This document shows, one piece after another, positions 39,401 to 50,540 of a DNA stretch of 64,000 nucleotides (position 1 is the stretch's first letter; every line of letters starts with the position of its first letter). A model generated the notes under the pieces. That model made no database searches, was not told where the DNA came from, and saw only the letters and a list, made by a program, of their open reading frames with translations. This DNA is from Mycolicibacter heraklionensis (lineage in GTDB: Bacteria > Actinomycetota > Actinomycetes > Mycobacteriales > Mycobacteriaceae), in contig LZME01000074.1 of NCBI GenBank assembly GCA_001673575.1, positions 1 to 64,000 of the forward strand, given 5' to 3'. A program made the position numbers and the translations under genes.

Positions 39401-39712
39401 CTACTTGATTCCGGTGACCTTGAGCACGGTCAGCTGCTGACGGTGACCCTGCCGCTTGTGGTAGCCGGTCTTGTTCTTGAACTTGTGGATGCGGATCTTC
39501 GGGCCCTTGGTGTGCTCCAGGACCTCGCCGGTGACCGCGACCTTCGCCAGCTTGGCAGCGTCGGTGGTGACGGTGGCACCGTCCACAACCAGCGCGACCG
39601 GCAGCGAGACCGACGATCCCGGCTCGGACTCGATCTTCTCAACCTTGAGCACGTCACCAACGGCAACCTTGTACTGCTTGCCGCCGGTTTTGACGATTGC
39701 GTACGTCGCCAT
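39401..39712 (-). CDS. rplU: 50S ribosomal protein L21
   Basis: A 103-residue L21: [16 protein letters not shown] at the N-terminus and [11 protein letters not shown] near the C-terminus. First gene of rplU-rpmA-obg-proB. A promoter-like pair lies in the 152-bp gap behind rne, giving a leader of about 75 nt. Confidence 0.98.
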   Translation of the reverse strand: MATYAIVKTGGKQYKVAVGDVLKVEKIESEPGSSVSLPVALVVDGATVTTDAAKLAKVAVTGEVLEHTKGPKIRIHKFKNKTGYHKRQGHRQQLTVLKVTGIK

Positions 39713-39794
39713 CGTTGGTTTCTACCTCTGCTTCTCGGGCGCGCACGCCATCGGGACTTGCGCAGGTGTCTGGGGTTCTGTCCGCCGAGCTGTG

Positions 39795-39823
39795 GTTATT
39801 CCCGCCTGGCGACAACTGGTCAA
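39795..39823 (-). promoter_or_regulatory. Putative SigA-type promoter of rplU-rpmA-obg
   Basis: On the minus strand TTGACC (39818-39823), a 17-bp spacer and AATAAC (39795-39800). The -35 is good and the -10 weak. A second TTGACC about 25 bp upstream with TACCCT 18 bp later is an alternative in the same rne-rplU gap. Confidence 0.4.
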
Positions 39824-39864
39824 GGGTACGTGACCAGCGGCTAAGGGGTCAAACCGGCACTACG

Positions 39865-42777
39865 TTAGATCGGTGGCCCGGCCGGCCGGGCCGCCGCACG
39901 CCGACGTCGAGGACGCTCGACCACCGCAACTTCCACCACGGGCTCGTCAAAGTCCTCGGAGTCTTCTGCATCGTCGGAGTCGTCGGAGTCGTCGTCGGAC
40001 TCATCAGACTCATCGATGACATCCAGGTCGTCATCGAAGTCTTCGTCGTCATCATCGTCGAGATCGACTTCGTCGTCGTCGGTGTCTTCGTCGTCGTCGG
40101 TGTCTTCGTCGTCGGCGTCCTCATCGACGTCTTCGTCGTCGACATCGGCGAGGTCCTCATCGGCCGCCTCAGACTCCAGGGACTCTCTCGCCACCCCGTC
40201 GGCGCCCTCGGCCTCCTCGGCGCCTTCGGCGTCCTGCTCGGCGAGGTTCACCACCAGCTCGTCGCCGTCGGGCGCGGTCTCGTGCTCGTCGTCGGACTCA
40301 TCGTGTCGGTCGCTGGCCGCAGCCATCGCCTTGAACATCGGGTGGTCACCGGGCGTGTGCACCGGAACCTTGACGACCGCCGGTTCGTCGACCTTCGGCT
40401 TCTTCGAGCGCTTGCTGCGGCGGCTGCTGGTGGTGGTGCTGCCGCTGCCGCCCGACTCCGTCTTACGTCCCGGCGCGGCCGAATCCACCGGATCGGCATG
40501 CAGCACAATGCCACGCCCCGCACAGTGCTGACACGACGTCGAGAACGCCTCGATCAGCCCGGTGCCCAGGCGTTTGCGGGTCAGCTGCACCAGCCCCAGC
40601 GACGTCACCTCCGAAACCTGATGGCGGGTTCGGTCGCGGCCCAGCGCCTCCGTGAGCCGACGCAGCACCAGGTCCCGGTTGGACTCCAGCACCATGTCGA
40701 TGAAGTCGATGACGATGATGCCGCCGATGTCCCGCAGGCGAAGCTGCCGCACGATCTCTTCGGCGGCTTCCAAGTTGTTCTTGGTCACCGTCTCCTCGAG
40801 GTTGCCCCCGGAGCCGGTGAACTTGCCGGTGTTGACGTCGACCACCGTCATTGCCTCGGTGCGGTCGATCACCAGCGTGCCGCCCGAAGGCAGCCAGACT
40901 TTGCGGTCCAGCGCCTTGGCCAGCTGCTCGTCGATGCGGTGCACGGCGAATACGTCCGGACCGGCCTGGCCGTCCGGGCCCGTCGGCGCGGTGTAGCGGG
41001 TCAACTTCGACACCAGCTCGGGGGCCACCGAGCCCACGTAGTCGTTGATCGTGGCCCAGGCGTCGTCGCCGGAGACCACCAACTCGGAGAAGTCCTCGTT
41101 GAATAGGTCTCGGATCACTTTGACCAGCACGTCAGGCTCTTCGTAGAGCGCTACTGCGGCTCCGGCGGCTTTCCCCTTGGTCTCGGCCGCGGTGGCCTCG
41201 ATCTGGGTCCAGCGTTCCTGGAGGCGTTCGACGTCGGCGCGGATGTCGGATTCCTTGACGCCCTCCGACGCGGTACGGATGATCACGCCGGCGTCGGCGG
41301 GAACCACCTCGCGCAGGATCTCCTTGAGCCGCTGACGTTCGGTGTCGGGCAGCTTGCGGCTGATCCCGGTCGACGACGCGCCCGGGACGTAGACCAAGTA
41401 GCGACCGGCCAGCGACACCTGCGTGGTCAGCCGGGCGCCCTTGTGTCCGATGGGGTCCTTGCTGACCTGCACGACGACATAGTCGCCGGGTTTGAGCGCC
41501 TGTTCGATCTTGCGGTTGGCGCCACCGAGCCCGGCGGCTTCCCAGTTCACCTCACCGGCGTAGAGCACGCCGTTGCGGCCCCGGCCGATGTCGACGAAGG
41601 CGGCCTCCATCGACGGCAGGACGTTCTGGACAATGCCCAGGTAGACGTTGCCCACCAGCGAGGTCGATGCGGCAGACGTCACGAAGTGTTCGACCATCAC
41701 GCCGTCTTCCAGCACGGCGATCTGGGTGTAGCGGGCGCCCTGGTGGGGCGGCTCGGTCCGGACCCGGTCACGGACCACCATCCGGCGTTCGACGGCCTCG
41801 CGGCGGGCCAGGAACTCGGCCTCGCTGAGGATCGGCGGGCGGCGGCGCCCGGCGTCGCGCCCGTCGCGCCGGCGCTGCCGTTTGGCCTCCAGCCGTGTCG
41901 AACCGGTAATGCCCTGGATCTCGTCGTCGCCGGTGCCGCGGTCGCTCTTGGCGGCTCGGCTGCTCTTGGCGCGCGGGGCCCGCTCATGCACGACGGTGTT
42001 GGGCGGGTCGTCCGACGACCCGGTGTCCTCTTCCTCGCCGGACCCGGCCTTGCGCCGACGGCGGCGACGACGGCGACGGTTGCCCGCGTCCTCGGCCGAA
42101 CCGCCTTCCTCGTCGGCGGCGTCCTCGGCGTCTCCGGCCTCCTCCGATTCCGCGGTGGAGTCGTCGTCCTCGGACTCGTCGTCGGCGTCCTCGGCCGCCG
42201 CCCCCTCAGACCCGCGGCCACGGCCACGTCCACGGCGTCCACGGCGACGGCGCCGGTTGGCGGGCCGATCGCCGTTCTCGTCATCGGTGTCGGCGTCGGA
42301 ACCGCCGAGGTCGTCGTCGCCATAGTCGTCGGAGTCGTCGTCGGAATCGACTTCGACGTCGCGCGGCACCGGGCGCTCGAAGGCGACCGGCTGCGGTGCG
42401 ACGAACAACGGCATGTAGTCAGCCCGCACGGCGGCCGGCTCCGGTGCCGTCTCCAGCAGCAGCCGGGACTCCGGCTCGTCGGGGACCTCGCCGGTTGCCT
42501 CGGCCTCGCCGGCCTCCTGGAACAGTCCGGTGACAGCGGGTTCGGCGGCCGAGTCCAGCAGGTCGCGGACCCGCACCGCCTCGACGCGATCCACGCTGGA
42601 GTGGGCGCTGCGCGCCCGGCCGTCCAACTCCGTCAGCGCATCCAGGACCCGCCGGCTGGTGGTGCCCAGAACCCGTGCCAGCGAGTGCACCCGCAGTCGA
42701 TCGGGCAACTCCTCGTGCTCGCTCGGTGCTGCTGATACCTCTGAATCAGGGCCTTTAAAAAGAGAGGGGTCTGCCAC
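39865..42777 (-). CDS. rne: Ribonuclease E/G
   Basis: A 970-residue RNase E. GTG 42777 (V-A-D-P-S-L-F-K-G) is supported by GAGGAG six bases upstream. The first 320 residues are a low-complexity acidic and Arg/Gly-rich arm (R-R-R-R-G-R-R-G-R-G-R-G-R-G). The catalytic core follows: an S1 domain, the DNase I-like domain with V-V-D-V-N-T-G-K and V-I-D-F-I-D-M (metal-binding Asp residues), and the zinc-link C-x-x-C (S-C-Q-H-C-A-G). The C-terminal 170 residues are an extremely acidic Asp/Glu/Ser tail. It cuts mRNA and rRNA precursors at single-stranded sites. Counterpart of Rv2444c. Confidence 0.96.
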   Translation of the reverse strand: MADPSLFKGPDSEVSAAPSEHEELPDRLRVHSLARVLGTTSRRVLDALTELDGRARSAHSSVDRVEAVRVRDLLDSAAEPAVTGLFQEAGEAEATGEVPDEPESRLLLETAPEPAAVRADYMPLFVAPQPVAFERPVPRDVEVDSDDDSDDYGDDDLGGSDADTDDENGDRPANRRRRRGRRGRGRGRGSEGAAAEDADDESEDDDSTAESEEAGDAEDAADEEGGSAEDAGNRRRRRRRRRKAGSGEEEDTGSSDDPPNTVVHERAPRAKSSRAAKSDRGTGDDEIQGITGSTRLEAKRQRRRDGRDAGRRRPPILSEAEFLARREAVERRMVVRDRVRTEPPHQGARYTQIAVLEDGVMVEHFVTSAASTSLVGNVYLGIVQNVLPSMEAAFVDIGRGRNGVLYAGEVNWEAAGLGGANRKIEQALKPGDYVVVQVSKDPIGHKGARLTTQVSLAGRYLVYVPGASSTGISRKLPDTERQRLKEILREVVPADAGVIIRTASEGVKESDIRADVERLQERWTQIEATAAETKGKAAGAAVALYEEPDVLVKVIRDLFNEDFSELVVSGDDAWATINDYVGSVAPELVSKLTRYTAPTGPDGQAGPDVFAVHRIDEQLAKALDRKVWLPSGGTLVIDRTEAMTVVDVNTGKFTGSGGNLEETVTKNNLEAAEEIVRQLRLRDIGGIIVIDFIDMVLESNRDLVLRRLTEALGRDRTRHQVSEVTSLGLVQLTRKRLGTGLIEAFSTSCQHCAGRGIVLHADPVDSAAPGRKTESGGSGSTTTSSRRSKRSKKPKVDEPAVVKVPVHTPGDHPMFKAMAAASDRHDESDDEHETAPDGDELVVNLAEQDAEGAEEAEGADGVARESLESEAADEDLADVDDEDVDEDADDEDTDDDEDTDDDEVDLDDDDDEDFDDDLDVIDESDESDDDSDDSDDAEDSEDFDEPVVEVAVVERPRRRRAAARPAGPPI

Positions 42778-43073
42778 GTACGTCTCCTCAAGCCCCCGGG
42801 CGCGTCGTTGCGACGCGGCCACGCGAGGACTTCTCGTTATGGGCCCGGCTCACTTCCCCGGGCTTGTGGTGGTCTCGCTCCGAGGGGCTCGGGTTGAACC
42901 GACTCGGTGCCTGGCTGAATGAAAACCGGCGATCGGCGCCGCATCACATATCGCGACCGTCGCACTCGCCGAAGTCTTCATTCGGGTGTCGGAAACCGGT
43001 CCGGTGACGTTCACCCGTTAGTCAGTATCCCACACAATCCACAGGAGCCGGACGAAAGGCACTAACTCCGGGG
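42778..43073 (-). other. Intergenic region ndk-rne, probable rne leader
   Basis: 296 bp between the ndk stop and the rne start, long for this densely packed leftward run. No ORF is convincing. A -10-like GATACT sits near 43033-43038 on the minus strand without a clear -35. It probably contains the rne promoter and a long leader. Confidence 0.45.
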
Positions 43074-43520
43074 TCAGGCCAGCGTCATGGGATCCGTCGA
43101 CGCCGACGGCTTCAGGTCGGGGAACCACAGCGCGATCTCACGCTCGGCCGACTCCGGCGAGTCCGAGCCGTGCACCAGGTTGAACTGGGTCTCCAGGCCG
43201 AAATCGCCACGGATGGTTCCCGGGGTGGCCTTGGCTACCGGGTCGGTTCCACCGGCGAGCTGCCGGAACGCCTCGATGGCGCGCGGCCCTTCCACCACAG
43301 CGGCCACCACGGGACCCGAGGTGATGAAGTCCAGCAGCGAAGCGAAGAACGCCTTGCCGTCGTGCTCGGCGTAGTGCTGCCGGGCCACAGCCTGCTGCAC
43401 CGGCCGCAGTTCCAGGGCCGCCAACGTCAGGCCCTTCTTCTCGATCCGGTTGATGATCTCGCCCACCAGCCGACGGTTCACGCCGTCCGGCTTGATCAGT
43501 ACCAAAGTCCGCTCAGTCAT
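43074..43520 (-). CDS. ndk: Nucleoside-diphosphate kinase
   Basis: A 148-residue Ndk: [10 protein letters not shown] at the N-terminus and the active-site His in [12 protein letters not shown]. It transfers the gamma phosphate between nucleotides. ATG 43520 is the conserved start ([10 protein letters not shown]). The C-terminus runs about 12 residues past the usual end ([13 protein letters not shown]). Confidence 0.97.
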   Translation of the reverse strand: MTERTLVLIKPDGVNRRLVGEIINRIEKKGLTLAALELRPVQQAVARQHYAEHDGKAFFASLLDFITSGPVVAAVVEGPRAIEAFRQLAGGTDPVAKATPGTIRGDFGLETQFNLVHGSDSPESAEREIALWFPDLKPSASTDPMTLA

Positions 43521-43605
43521 GCAGCGCCGCTCCTCATCCATCGCTCCGCCTTGCTTCGTCGCCAGCGGCACGGCGACAGCGTACCGGCCCCGGTCACCGG
43601 TTCCG

Positions 43606-43956
43606 TCACGAGCGTCGCAAGACCACGGCACGGAAATATGCGATCAGTGCCCACACCGCGGTGAACACCAGGCCCATGATGCCCACCCCGGGGTAAATCA
43701 CGAAGCCGGCCACCAGCACCAGCTGCAGCGCCAGGTTGGCCCAGATCGCCCAGCTGCGGCCCTGGATGCCGGCGAACAGCAGCAGCACCAGTGCCAGGCC
43801 GAGCAGATACGCCAGCGAGAACGGTGTCAGACCGCCCCCGACGACGCTGACCACCGGCAGCGCCAGCAGCACCGTGATGGCTTCGAGGATCAGCGTCGCG
43901 GCCATCACGCCGCGAAAGCCCCGCCACGGGTCGGGAGCATCTGGCTGGCCGGTCAT
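43606..43956 (-). CDS. DUF4233 membrane protein
   Basis: A 116-residue protein with four predicted membrane helices (starts [16 protein letters not shown]). Conserved actinobacterial family of unknown function that is nearly always found between folC and ndk, as Rv2446c. Its ATG overlaps the folC stop by 4 bp, so translation is coupled. Confidence 0.88.
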   Translation of the reverse strand: MTGQPDAPDPWRGFRGVMAATLILEAITVLLALPVVSVVGGGLTPFSLAYLLGLALVLLLFAGIQGRSWAIWANLALQLVLVAGFVIYPGVGIMGLVFTAVWALIAYFRAVVLRRS

Positions 43957-45368
43957 GCGGGGTCCTTCCCGAACAGAGAGCGAGCCGCACCGGCGGTGAC
44001 CACCGAGCCGGTGATCACGATGCCGGCCCCTGAAGCTTCGCCCTCGGAATCGAATTCGTCGACCAGTGCGGTAGCGGTGTCGATCGCATCTTCAAGCGTC
44101 TCGGTGGTGACCACCCGGTCGTCGCCGAACCATCGCGCCGCCGCCACGGTGAGCGCCTCCACATCCAGCGCACGCGGAGATCCGTTATGGGTCACCACAA
44201 TTCGGTCGAACGCCGGTTCCAGCGCGGCCAAGATGCCGTCGACGTCCTTGTCGCCAAGCACGCTGACCACACCGACCAGATACCGAAAGTCGAAGTCCTC
44301 GGCCAGGGCCTGGGCCAATACGGCGGCGCCGGCCGGGTTGTGCGCGGCGTCGATGAACACCGTGGGCGAGCTGCGCATCCGCTCCAGCCGGCCGGGGCTG
44401 CGCACCGCGGCGAATCCCGCCCGAACGGTCTCGACGTCGAGCTGACGCTCGGCACCGGCGCCGAAGAACGCCTCCACCGCCGCCAGCGCCAGCACCGCGT
44501 TGTGGGCCTGGTGTTCGCCGTGCAGCGGCAGAAAAATGTCGGAGTACACCCCGCCCAAACCCTGCAGTTCCAGGACCTGCCCGCCGACCGCGAGTTGGCG
44601 GCTAAGCACCGCGAACTCCGAGGTCTCCCGCGCCACCGCGGCGTCGGCACGCACCGACTGCGCCAGCAGCACCTCCATCACCTCGGGCACCTGACGGGCG
44701 ATCACCGCCACGGTGTCGGTCAGTTCATCCGACGAGCGGTGAATGATGCCGGCCTTCTCCTCGGCGATCCCGGCGATGTCCTCACCGAGGTAGTCGACGT
44801 GGTCGATGCCGATGGGGGTGATGACGGCGACCAGAGCTTCCACGACGTTGGTGGCGTCCCAGCGACCACCCATGCCGACTTCCACGATGGCGACGTCGAC
44901 CGGGGCGTCGGCGAATGCCGCGAACGCCATCCCGGTGAGCACCTCGAACTTGCTCATGGCCGGTCCCCCGTCTGCCTGCGAGGACGCATCGACCATCTGC
45001 ACGAAGGGCTCGATCTCGGTGTAAGTCTCCACATAGCGCGCCGGGCTGATCGGCTCGCCGTCGATCGCAATGCGCTCGACCGCCGACTGCAGGTGCGGGC
45101 TGGTGGTGCGCCCGGTACGACGGCTGAACGCCGTCAGCAGCGCGTCGATCATCCGCACCACCGACGTCTTGCCGTTGGTGCCGGCCACGTGAATGGACGG
45201 GTAACCGCGCTGCGGCGAGCCGAGCAACTCGAGCAGGGCGTTGATGCGGGTCAGGCTGGGTTCGATCTTGGTCTCGCCCCAACGCTGATCAAGTAGGTGC
45301 TCGACTTGGAGCAGGGCCGCGATCTCGTCCGGGCTGGGCTCGCCTGCGCCGATCGGATGATCGGTCAC
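43953..45368 (-). CDS. folC: Folylpolyglutamate synthase / dihydrofolate synthase
   Basis: A 471-residue Mur-ligase-like enzyme. The ATP loop is [12 protein letters not shown] (about 60-71), with the FolC segment [12 protein letters not shown] and a C-terminal domain with H-N-G-S-P-R. It adds glutamate to folates (and in bacteria also makes dihydrofolate). GTG 45368 overlaps the valS stop by 4 bp, so valS-folC-DUF4233-ndk looks like one operon. Confidence 0.96.
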   Translation of the reverse strand: MTDHPIGAGEPSPDEIAALLQVEHLLDQRWGETKIEPSLTRINALLELLGSPQRGYPSIHVAGTNGKTSVVRMIDALLTAFSRRTGRTTSPHLQSAVERIAIDGEPISPARYVETYTEIEPFVQMVDASSQADGGPAMSKFEVLTGMAFAAFADAPVDVAIVEVGMGGRWDATNVVEALVAVITPIGIDHVDYLGEDIAGIAEEKAGIIHRSSDELTDTVAVIARQVPEVMEVLLAQSVRADAAVARETSEFAVLSRQLAVGGQVLELQGLGGVYSDIFLPLHGEHQAHNAVLALAAVEAFFGAGAERQLDVETVRAGFAAVRSPGRLERMRSSPTVFIDAAHNPAGAAVLAQALAEDFDFRYLVGVVSVLGDKDVDGILAALEPAFDRIVVTHNGSPRALDVEALTVAAARWFGDDRVVTTETLEDAIDTATALVDEFDSEGEASGAGIVITGSVVTAGAARSLFGKDPA

Positions 45369-48004
45369 GTCAGGCCTGCCAGGCGCGCGGTGATGCGCTC
45401 CACTTCGTCGCGGGCCAGCTGTTGGCGGGCCCGGATCTTCTCGACCACCGCCTCAGGCGCCTTGCCCAGGAATTCGTCGTTGCCCAGCTTTGCCGAGGTG
45501 GCCTCGAGGTCCTTACGCGCAGTGGCCAGGTCCTTTTCCAAGCGGCGACGCTCCGCGACGACGTCGACGGTGCCGGAGGTGTCCAGTTCGACGACGACCG
45601 TTCCGCGAGTAAGCCGCACCTCGACGGTGGCCGACGGCGCGAAGTCCTCCCCCGGCTCGGTCAGCCAGGCCTGGGACGCCACCGCGGCAACCTGGGTGGC
45701 CAGGTCGGCGTCGTCGATGCCGGTCAGCCGGGCCGAGACTTTCTGCCGGTCACGCAGGCCCTGGTCGCTGCGGAACCGGCGCACTTCGGTCACCAGCTTC
45801 TGCATGTCGGTGATCCGTTGCGCAGCCACCTGGTCCAAGGCGATGCCCGACGGGGCCGGCCAGTCCGCGATCACCAGCGACTCTGCACCGGTGAGCTCCT
45901 GCCACAGGGTTTCGGTGACGAACGGGATCACCGGGTGCAACAGCCGCAACAGGGTGTCCAGCACCGCCGCGAGCACGGCCGTGGTGTGCGTCAACCCCTG
46001 CCCCAACTGGGTCTTGGCCAATTCGACGTACCAGTCGCAGAACTCGTCCCAGGCGAAGTGGTACAGCGCCTCGCAGGCCCGCCCGAACTCGTAGCCCTCG
46101 AACGCCGAATCCACTTCGGCGCGAACCTCTTCCAGGCGCCCCAGGATCCAGCGGTCGGCGTCGGTCAGCTCCCCGACCGGCGGCAGCGACGCCGGCGATG
46201 CGCCGTTCATCAGGGCGAACCGGGTCGCGTTGAACAGCTTGGTGACGAAGTTGCGCGACGCGCGGGCGTGGTCCTCACCGATCGACAGGTCACTGCCGGG
46301 GCTCGCTCCGCGGGCCAGGGTGAACCGCAGAGCGTCGGCGCCGAACATCTCCACCCAGTCCAGCGGGTCGATCCCGTTACCACGGGACTTGCTCATCTTG
46401 CGGCCGTGTTCGTCGCGAATCAGGCCGTGCAGGAACACATTGCGGAACGGCACCTTGCCTTCGGGCAGCGCGGCGTCGCCGCCGACGAAGGTCCCGAACA
46501 TCATCATCCGGGCGACCCAGAAGAACAGGATGTCGTAGCCGGTCACCAAAACGCTTGTCGGATAAAACTTCTCCAGCTCCGGCGTGGCATCCGGCCAGCC
46601 CATCGTGGAGAACGGCCACAACGCCGAGGAGAACCAGGTGTCCAGCACGTCGGGGTCCTGCTCCCAGCCCTCCGGCGGGGTCTCGTCCGGGCCGACGCAG
46701 ACCTTTTCGCCGTTGGGCCCATGCCAGATCGGGATGCGGTGTCCCCACCACAGCTGCCGGGAGATGCACCAGTCGTGCATGTCGTCGACCCAGCCGAACC
46801 AGCGCGGCTCCAGGCTCTTCGGGTGGATGACGGTGTCGCCGTCTCGGACCGCGTCACCGGCGGCCTTGGCCAGCGAGGAGACGTCGACCCACCACTGCAT
46901 GGACAGTCGCGGTTCGATGACCTCGCCGCTGCGCTCGGAATGCCCGACGCTGTGCAGGTAGGGCCGCTTCTCGGCCACGATGCGGCCTTGCGCGGCCAGC
47001 GCTTCACGCACCGCGACACGCGCCTCGAACCGGTCCATGCCGTCGAATTGTGTTCCGGTGCCGGTGATCCGGGCGCGTTTATCCAGGATCGTCGGCATGT
47101 CCAGCTGGTGGCGCAGACCGATCTCGAAGTCGTTGGGGTCGTGGGCGGGGGTGACTTTGACCGCGCCGGTGCCGAATTCGGGATCGACGTGGGCGTCGGC
47201 GACCACGGCGATCTGACGGTCCAAGAACGGATGCGGCAGTGAGCTGCCCACCAGGTCGCGGTACCGGTCGTCGTCGGGATGCACCGCGATCGCGGTGTCA
47301 CCGAGCATGGTCTCGAGCCGGGTGGTGGCCACCACGATATGGGGCTGGGTGTCGTCCATTGAGCCGTAGCGGAACGACACCAGCTCGCCCTCGATGTCGT
47401 CGTATTTGACCTCGAGATCGCTGATCGCGGTCTCCAGCACCGGCGACCAGTTGACCAGTCGTTCGGCCTGGTAGATCAGCCCGGCGTCGTAGAGCCGCTT
47501 GAAGATGGTGCGGACCGCCCGCGACAGGCCCTCGTCCATGGTGAACCGTTCGCGACTCCAGTCCACGCCGTCGCCGAGCCGGCGCATCTGGCCGCCGATG
47601 GTGCCGCCGGATTCCCGCTTCCAGTCCCACACCTTCTCGATGAACTGTTCGCGGCCGAAGTCTTCCTTGCTCTTGCCGTCGGCGGCGAGCTGGCGTTCGA
47701 CCACACTCTGGGTGGCGATGCCGGCGTGGTCCATGCCCGGCAGCCACAGCACCTCGTAGCCCTGCATCCGCTTACGCCGGGTCAACACGTCCATCAGGGT
47801 GTGGTCGAGCGCGTGCCCCATGTGCAGGCTGCCGGTGACGTTGGGCGGGGGCAGCACGATCGAGTAGCCGGGCTTGTCGCTGGTGGGGTCCGCGGTGAAG
47901 TAGCCGGCATCCACCCAACGCTGGTAGATCGCGTCCTCGACCGCACCCGGCTCCCACGACTTGGGTAGGTGATCGGCGTTGGCGGCGTTGGGAGTGTCAG
48001 TCAC
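45365..48004 (-). CDS. valS: Valyl-tRNA synthetase
   Basis: An 879-residue class Ia synthetase with the HIGH-type motif [13 protein letters not shown] near 50-62, the W-W-G-H-R-I-P-I-W segment, the K-M-S-K-S loop ([10 protein letters not shown]), an editing CP1 domain, an anticodon-binding domain and the C-terminal coiled coil typical of ValRS. Charges tRNA-Val. Length matches Rv2448c. Confidence 0.98.
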   Translation of the reverse strand: MTDTPNAANADHLPKSWEPGAVEDAIYQRWVDAGYFTADPTSDKPGYSIVLPPPNVTGSLHMGHALDHTLMDVLTRRKRMQGYEVLWLPGMDHAGIATQSVVERQLAADGKSKEDFGREQFIEKVWDWKRESGGTIGGQMRRLGDGVDWSRERFTMDEGLSRAVRTIFKRLYDAGLIYQAERLVNWSPVLETAISDLEVKYDDIEGELVSFRYGSMDDTQPHIVVATTRLETMLGDTAIAVHPDDDRYRDLVGSSLPHPFLDRQIAVVADAHVDPEFGTGAVKVTPAHDPNDFEIGLRHQLDMPTILDKRARITGTGTQFDGMDRFEARVAVREALAAQGRIVAEKRPYLHSVGHSERSGEVIEPRLSMQWWVDVSSLAKAAGDAVRDGDTVIHPKSLEPRWFGWVDDMHDWCISRQLWWGHRIPIWHGPNGEKVCVGPDETPPEGWEQDPDVLDTWFSSALWPFSTMGWPDATPELEKFYPTSVLVTGYDILFFWVARMMMFGTFVGGDAALPEGKVPFRNVFLHGLIRDEHGRKMSKSRGNGIDPLDWVEMFGADALRFTLARGASPGSDLSIGEDHARASRNFVTKLFNATRFALMNGASPASLPPVGELTDADRWILGRLEEVRAEVDSAFEGYEFGRACEALYHFAWDEFCDWYVELAKTQLGQGLTHTTAVLAAVLDTLLRLLHPVIPFVTETLWQELTGAESLVIADWPAPSGIALDQVAAQRITDMQKLVTEVRRFRSDQGLRDRQKVSARLTGIDDADLATQVAAVASQAWLTEPGEDFAPSATVEVRLTRGTVVVELDTSGTVDVVAERRRLEKDLATARKDLEATSAKLGNDEFLGKAPEAVVEKIRARQQLARDEVERITARLAGLT

Positions 48005-48041
48005 CGCTCAATTCTAGGAATGCGCTCCCGAAAGACGACAA

Positions 48042-48070
48042 AGCCCCCGAACCTGATCGGTTCGGGGGCT
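48042..48070 (-). terminator. Strong hairpin terminator downstream of the DUF937 gene
   Basis: Perfect 12-bp stem AGCCCCCGAACC / GGTTCGGGGGCT with a 5-nt loop, followed on the minus strand by TTTGT. It separates the DUF937 gene (stop 48084) from valS (start 48004). Confidence 0.85.
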
Positions 48071-48083
48071 CTGTGCTGACGCG

Positions 48084-48674
48084 CTACTTCTTGCCGAGCA
48101 ACCCGCCGAGGATGCCGCCGATCGCCTCGCCGGTCTTGCCGCCGAGGGCATTGCCCAGGATGCTGCCCATCGACTGGTTCTTGGCGGCGCCGCCACCGGC
48201 CATGCCGCCCAGGATGCTGCCCAGGACATCACCGAGACCGCCGCCACCGGAGGCCTGCTCCTGGGCCGGCTCGGCCTTCTGGCCGCTCAATTGCTTGCCG
48301 ATGTAGGCGAGCACAATCGGCGCGATGATCGGCAGCAGCTTTTGCAACAGGTCATTGTTGCCCGCGCCGGCACCCGACAGCGCCGAGGCGACCTGGCTGG
48401 TGTCGTTGCCGCCGAAGATGGTGGAGATCACCTGCTGACCTTCGGACTGGCTGGCGCCCAGCGCATTGTCCAGCAGTCCCTGGGCCGCGAAGGTGGCCGC
48501 GGTGTTGACGATGCTGTTGGCCTGGCCCGGGTCTTGGGCGTTCTCGCTCAAGCCGCCGACCAGCACCGGCACCAGGGTACGAATGGTGCTGTCCACTTCA
48601 CCGGAGTCAGCGCCGAGCTGGTTGGCGATGTCCTGGATGGGGATCTGAGCGAAAAGATCGTCGAGGCCGGCCAT
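48084..48674 (-). CDS. DUF937 protein, glycine-rich C-terminus
   Basis: A 196-residue protein. Residues 1-130 show the DUF937 pattern (D-L-F-A-Q-I-P-I-Q-D-I-A-N-Q-L-G-A, repeated A-L-S/G-x-x-L helices, L-L-P-I-I-A-P-I-V-L-A-Y-I-G). The last 60 residues are Gly/Ala-rich with repeats of the type G-S-I-L-G-G-M and G-G-I-L-G-G-L-L-G-K-K. No signal peptide. Function of the family is unknown. Expressed alone, since a strong terminator follows. Confidence 0.85.
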   Translation of the reverse strand: MAGLDDLFAQIPIQDIANQLGADSGEVDSTIRTLVPVLVGGLSENAQDPGQANSIVNTAATFAAQGLLDNALGASQSEGQQVISTIFGGNDTSQVASALSGAGAGNNDLLQKLLPIIAPIVLAYIGKQLSGQKAEPAQEQASGGGGLGDVLGSILGGMAGGGAAKNQSMGSILGNALGGKTGEAIGGILGGLLGKK

Positions 48675-48772
48675 GAGATTCCACCTTCGTCGCTGGGGTG
48701 CTGCCAGGGGCAGCGGTCGAAACCGACACTAGCGGAAAGATTCAGCAACCGGCACCGAACAATTGGCCCCGA

Positions 48773-50029
48773 TCAGCGCAACCGGGAAACCTCCAGCGTC
48801 ACTCCCGCCGCAGGCAGTCTGGCCAGCAGCACATCGCCCATCGCGGCCGCCGGGGTGAGCACACCGAAGCGGTCGGGCAATGCGTCGCGGTCCAGCGCCA
48901 GCGCCAGCGCGCACTCGCCCAACAACACCGAGGTGGCCTGGTAGCCGGGATCACCTCGCTGCGCCATGTCCGCCCGGTAGCGGGCGCCGGTGCTGGTGGT
49001 CGTGTAGGTCTCGATGCGGTAGTAGCCGTTCTCGCGGCGGCTGCGGCTGGGGCCGGTGCCCGGCTTGGGCAACACCCGCTCGAGCAATCCGGCCGGCACG
49101 AGCCCCAAGAGGTGACCGCCGATCCCGAAGGTCACCTTGCCGATCCCGGTCGCCAATCCAGACAGCACCGGTGCCGCGGCCGACGAGCCGGCGCTCATGT
49201 GCTCGGCGTAGCGGAAACGACGCCCGTAGGCCCAGTCCAGCAGTCCGTTGCTGCGCCGAACGATGCGGGTGTTGACCGGCGCCATGGCGAAGCCGGCGGT
49301 CCAGATTCCGTCCAGTTCCGGCGCGATGTCCCGACCCCGCCGCCACAACAGGTCCGGCTCGGGGCCCAATCGGGGCTCAGCGGACCGATCGGAGCTGAGC
49401 GTGTGGGGATCATTCAGCAGGCGTCGGGCCGCCGGATCGTTGGCCGCGGCGCTCAGGACCTCGACCATCGAGGCCAGCGTGCCCCCGGAGATCCCGGCGG
49501 AGAAACCGCGCACCACGTAGTCGGTGTCGAGCAGGTCGCCGGTGCCGTCGTCGCGGGCCGCCCGGTACAGGGCATACACGCTCATATCCGACGGAAGAGA
49601 GTCGAAGCCGCAGGCGTGCACGATGCGGGCGCCGTTATCGGCGGCCTGCTCGTGGTGGCGATCGATGCTCTCCCGTACGAACAGCGCCTCGCCGGTCAGA
49701 TCGACGTAATCGGTGCCCGCTGCGGCACAGGCCGCGACCAACGGCATTCCGTAGCGGGTGTAGGGGCCCACGGTGGTGATCACCACCCGAGCGCGGGCCG
49801 CCATCGCCTCCAGCGTTGCCGGTTTGTCGGCATCGGCCACCACGATCGGCCAGGCGTGGGCGGGCGACCCGAGGTGGTCGCGGACCTCGCGCAACCGTTC
49901 CGCCGAGCGGCCCGCCAACCCAATCCGGGCGGCACCGCCGGCGCGGGCCAGGTACTGGGCGGTCAGCTTCCCGGCGAAACCGGTAGCTCCATAGAGGATG
50001 ATGTCGAGCTCACGAGGCGTGTCAGGCAC
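48773..50029 (-). CDS. Saccharopine dehydrogenase-like oxidoreductase
   Basis: A 418-residue protein with an N-terminal Rossmann motif I-I-L-Y-G-A-T-G-F-A-G-K-L (about 10-22) and later segments typical of saccharopine-dehydrogenase-like/trans-acting enoyl reductase proteins (V-G-P-Y-T-R-Y-G, H-A-C-G-F-D-S-L-P-S-D). In mycobacteria a relative (Rv2953) reduces phthiodiolone precursors, while Rv2449c, the syntenic gene, is uncharacterised. GTG 50029 gives the family start; the long upstream frame is GC-rich filler lacking homology and crosses the rpfE terminator. Confidence 0.87.
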   Translation of the reverse strand: MPDTPRELDIILYGATGFAGKLTAQYLARAGGAARIGLAGRSAERLREVRDHLGSPAHAWPIVVADADKPATLEAMAARARVVITTVGPYTRYGMPLVAACAAAGTDYVDLTGEALFVRESIDRHHEQAADNGARIVHACGFDSLPSDMSVYALYRAARDDGTGDLLDTDYVVRGFSAGISGGTLASMVEVLSAAANDPAARRLLNDPHTLSSDRSAEPRLGPEPDLLWRRGRDIAPELDGIWTAGFAMAPVNTRIVRRSNGLLDWAYGRRFRYAEHMSAGSSAAAPVLSGLATGIGKVTFGIGGHLLGLVPAGLLERVLPKPGTGPSRSRRENGYYRIETYTTTSTGARYRADMAQRGDPGYQATSVLLGECALALALDRDALPDRFGVLTPAAAMGDVLLARLPAAGVTLEVSRLR

Positions 50030-50070
50030 GCGCCCGACGCTACTCGCCGGCTGGGGTCCGTTCCGACGCC

Positions 50071-50101
50071 GACGGCGCCGGGCTGCTCGCCCGGCGCCGT
50101 C
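50071..50101 (-). terminator. GC-rich hairpin terminator downstream of rpfE
   Basis: Perfect 13-bp stem GACGGCGCCGGGC / GCCCGGCGCCGTC with loop TGCTC, just past the rpfE stop at 50124. No T-run, like other mycobacterial I-shaped terminators. Confidence 0.7.
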
Positions 50102-50123
50102 GTCGATAGTGCTAGCGGGATGG

Positions 50124-50540
<417 letters not shown>

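Noticed and set aside
40000..42400. Long plus-strand reading frames opposite rne
   Set aside because: They are antisense shadows created by the Asp/Glu-rich and Arg-rich repeats of RNase E in GC-rich DNA.
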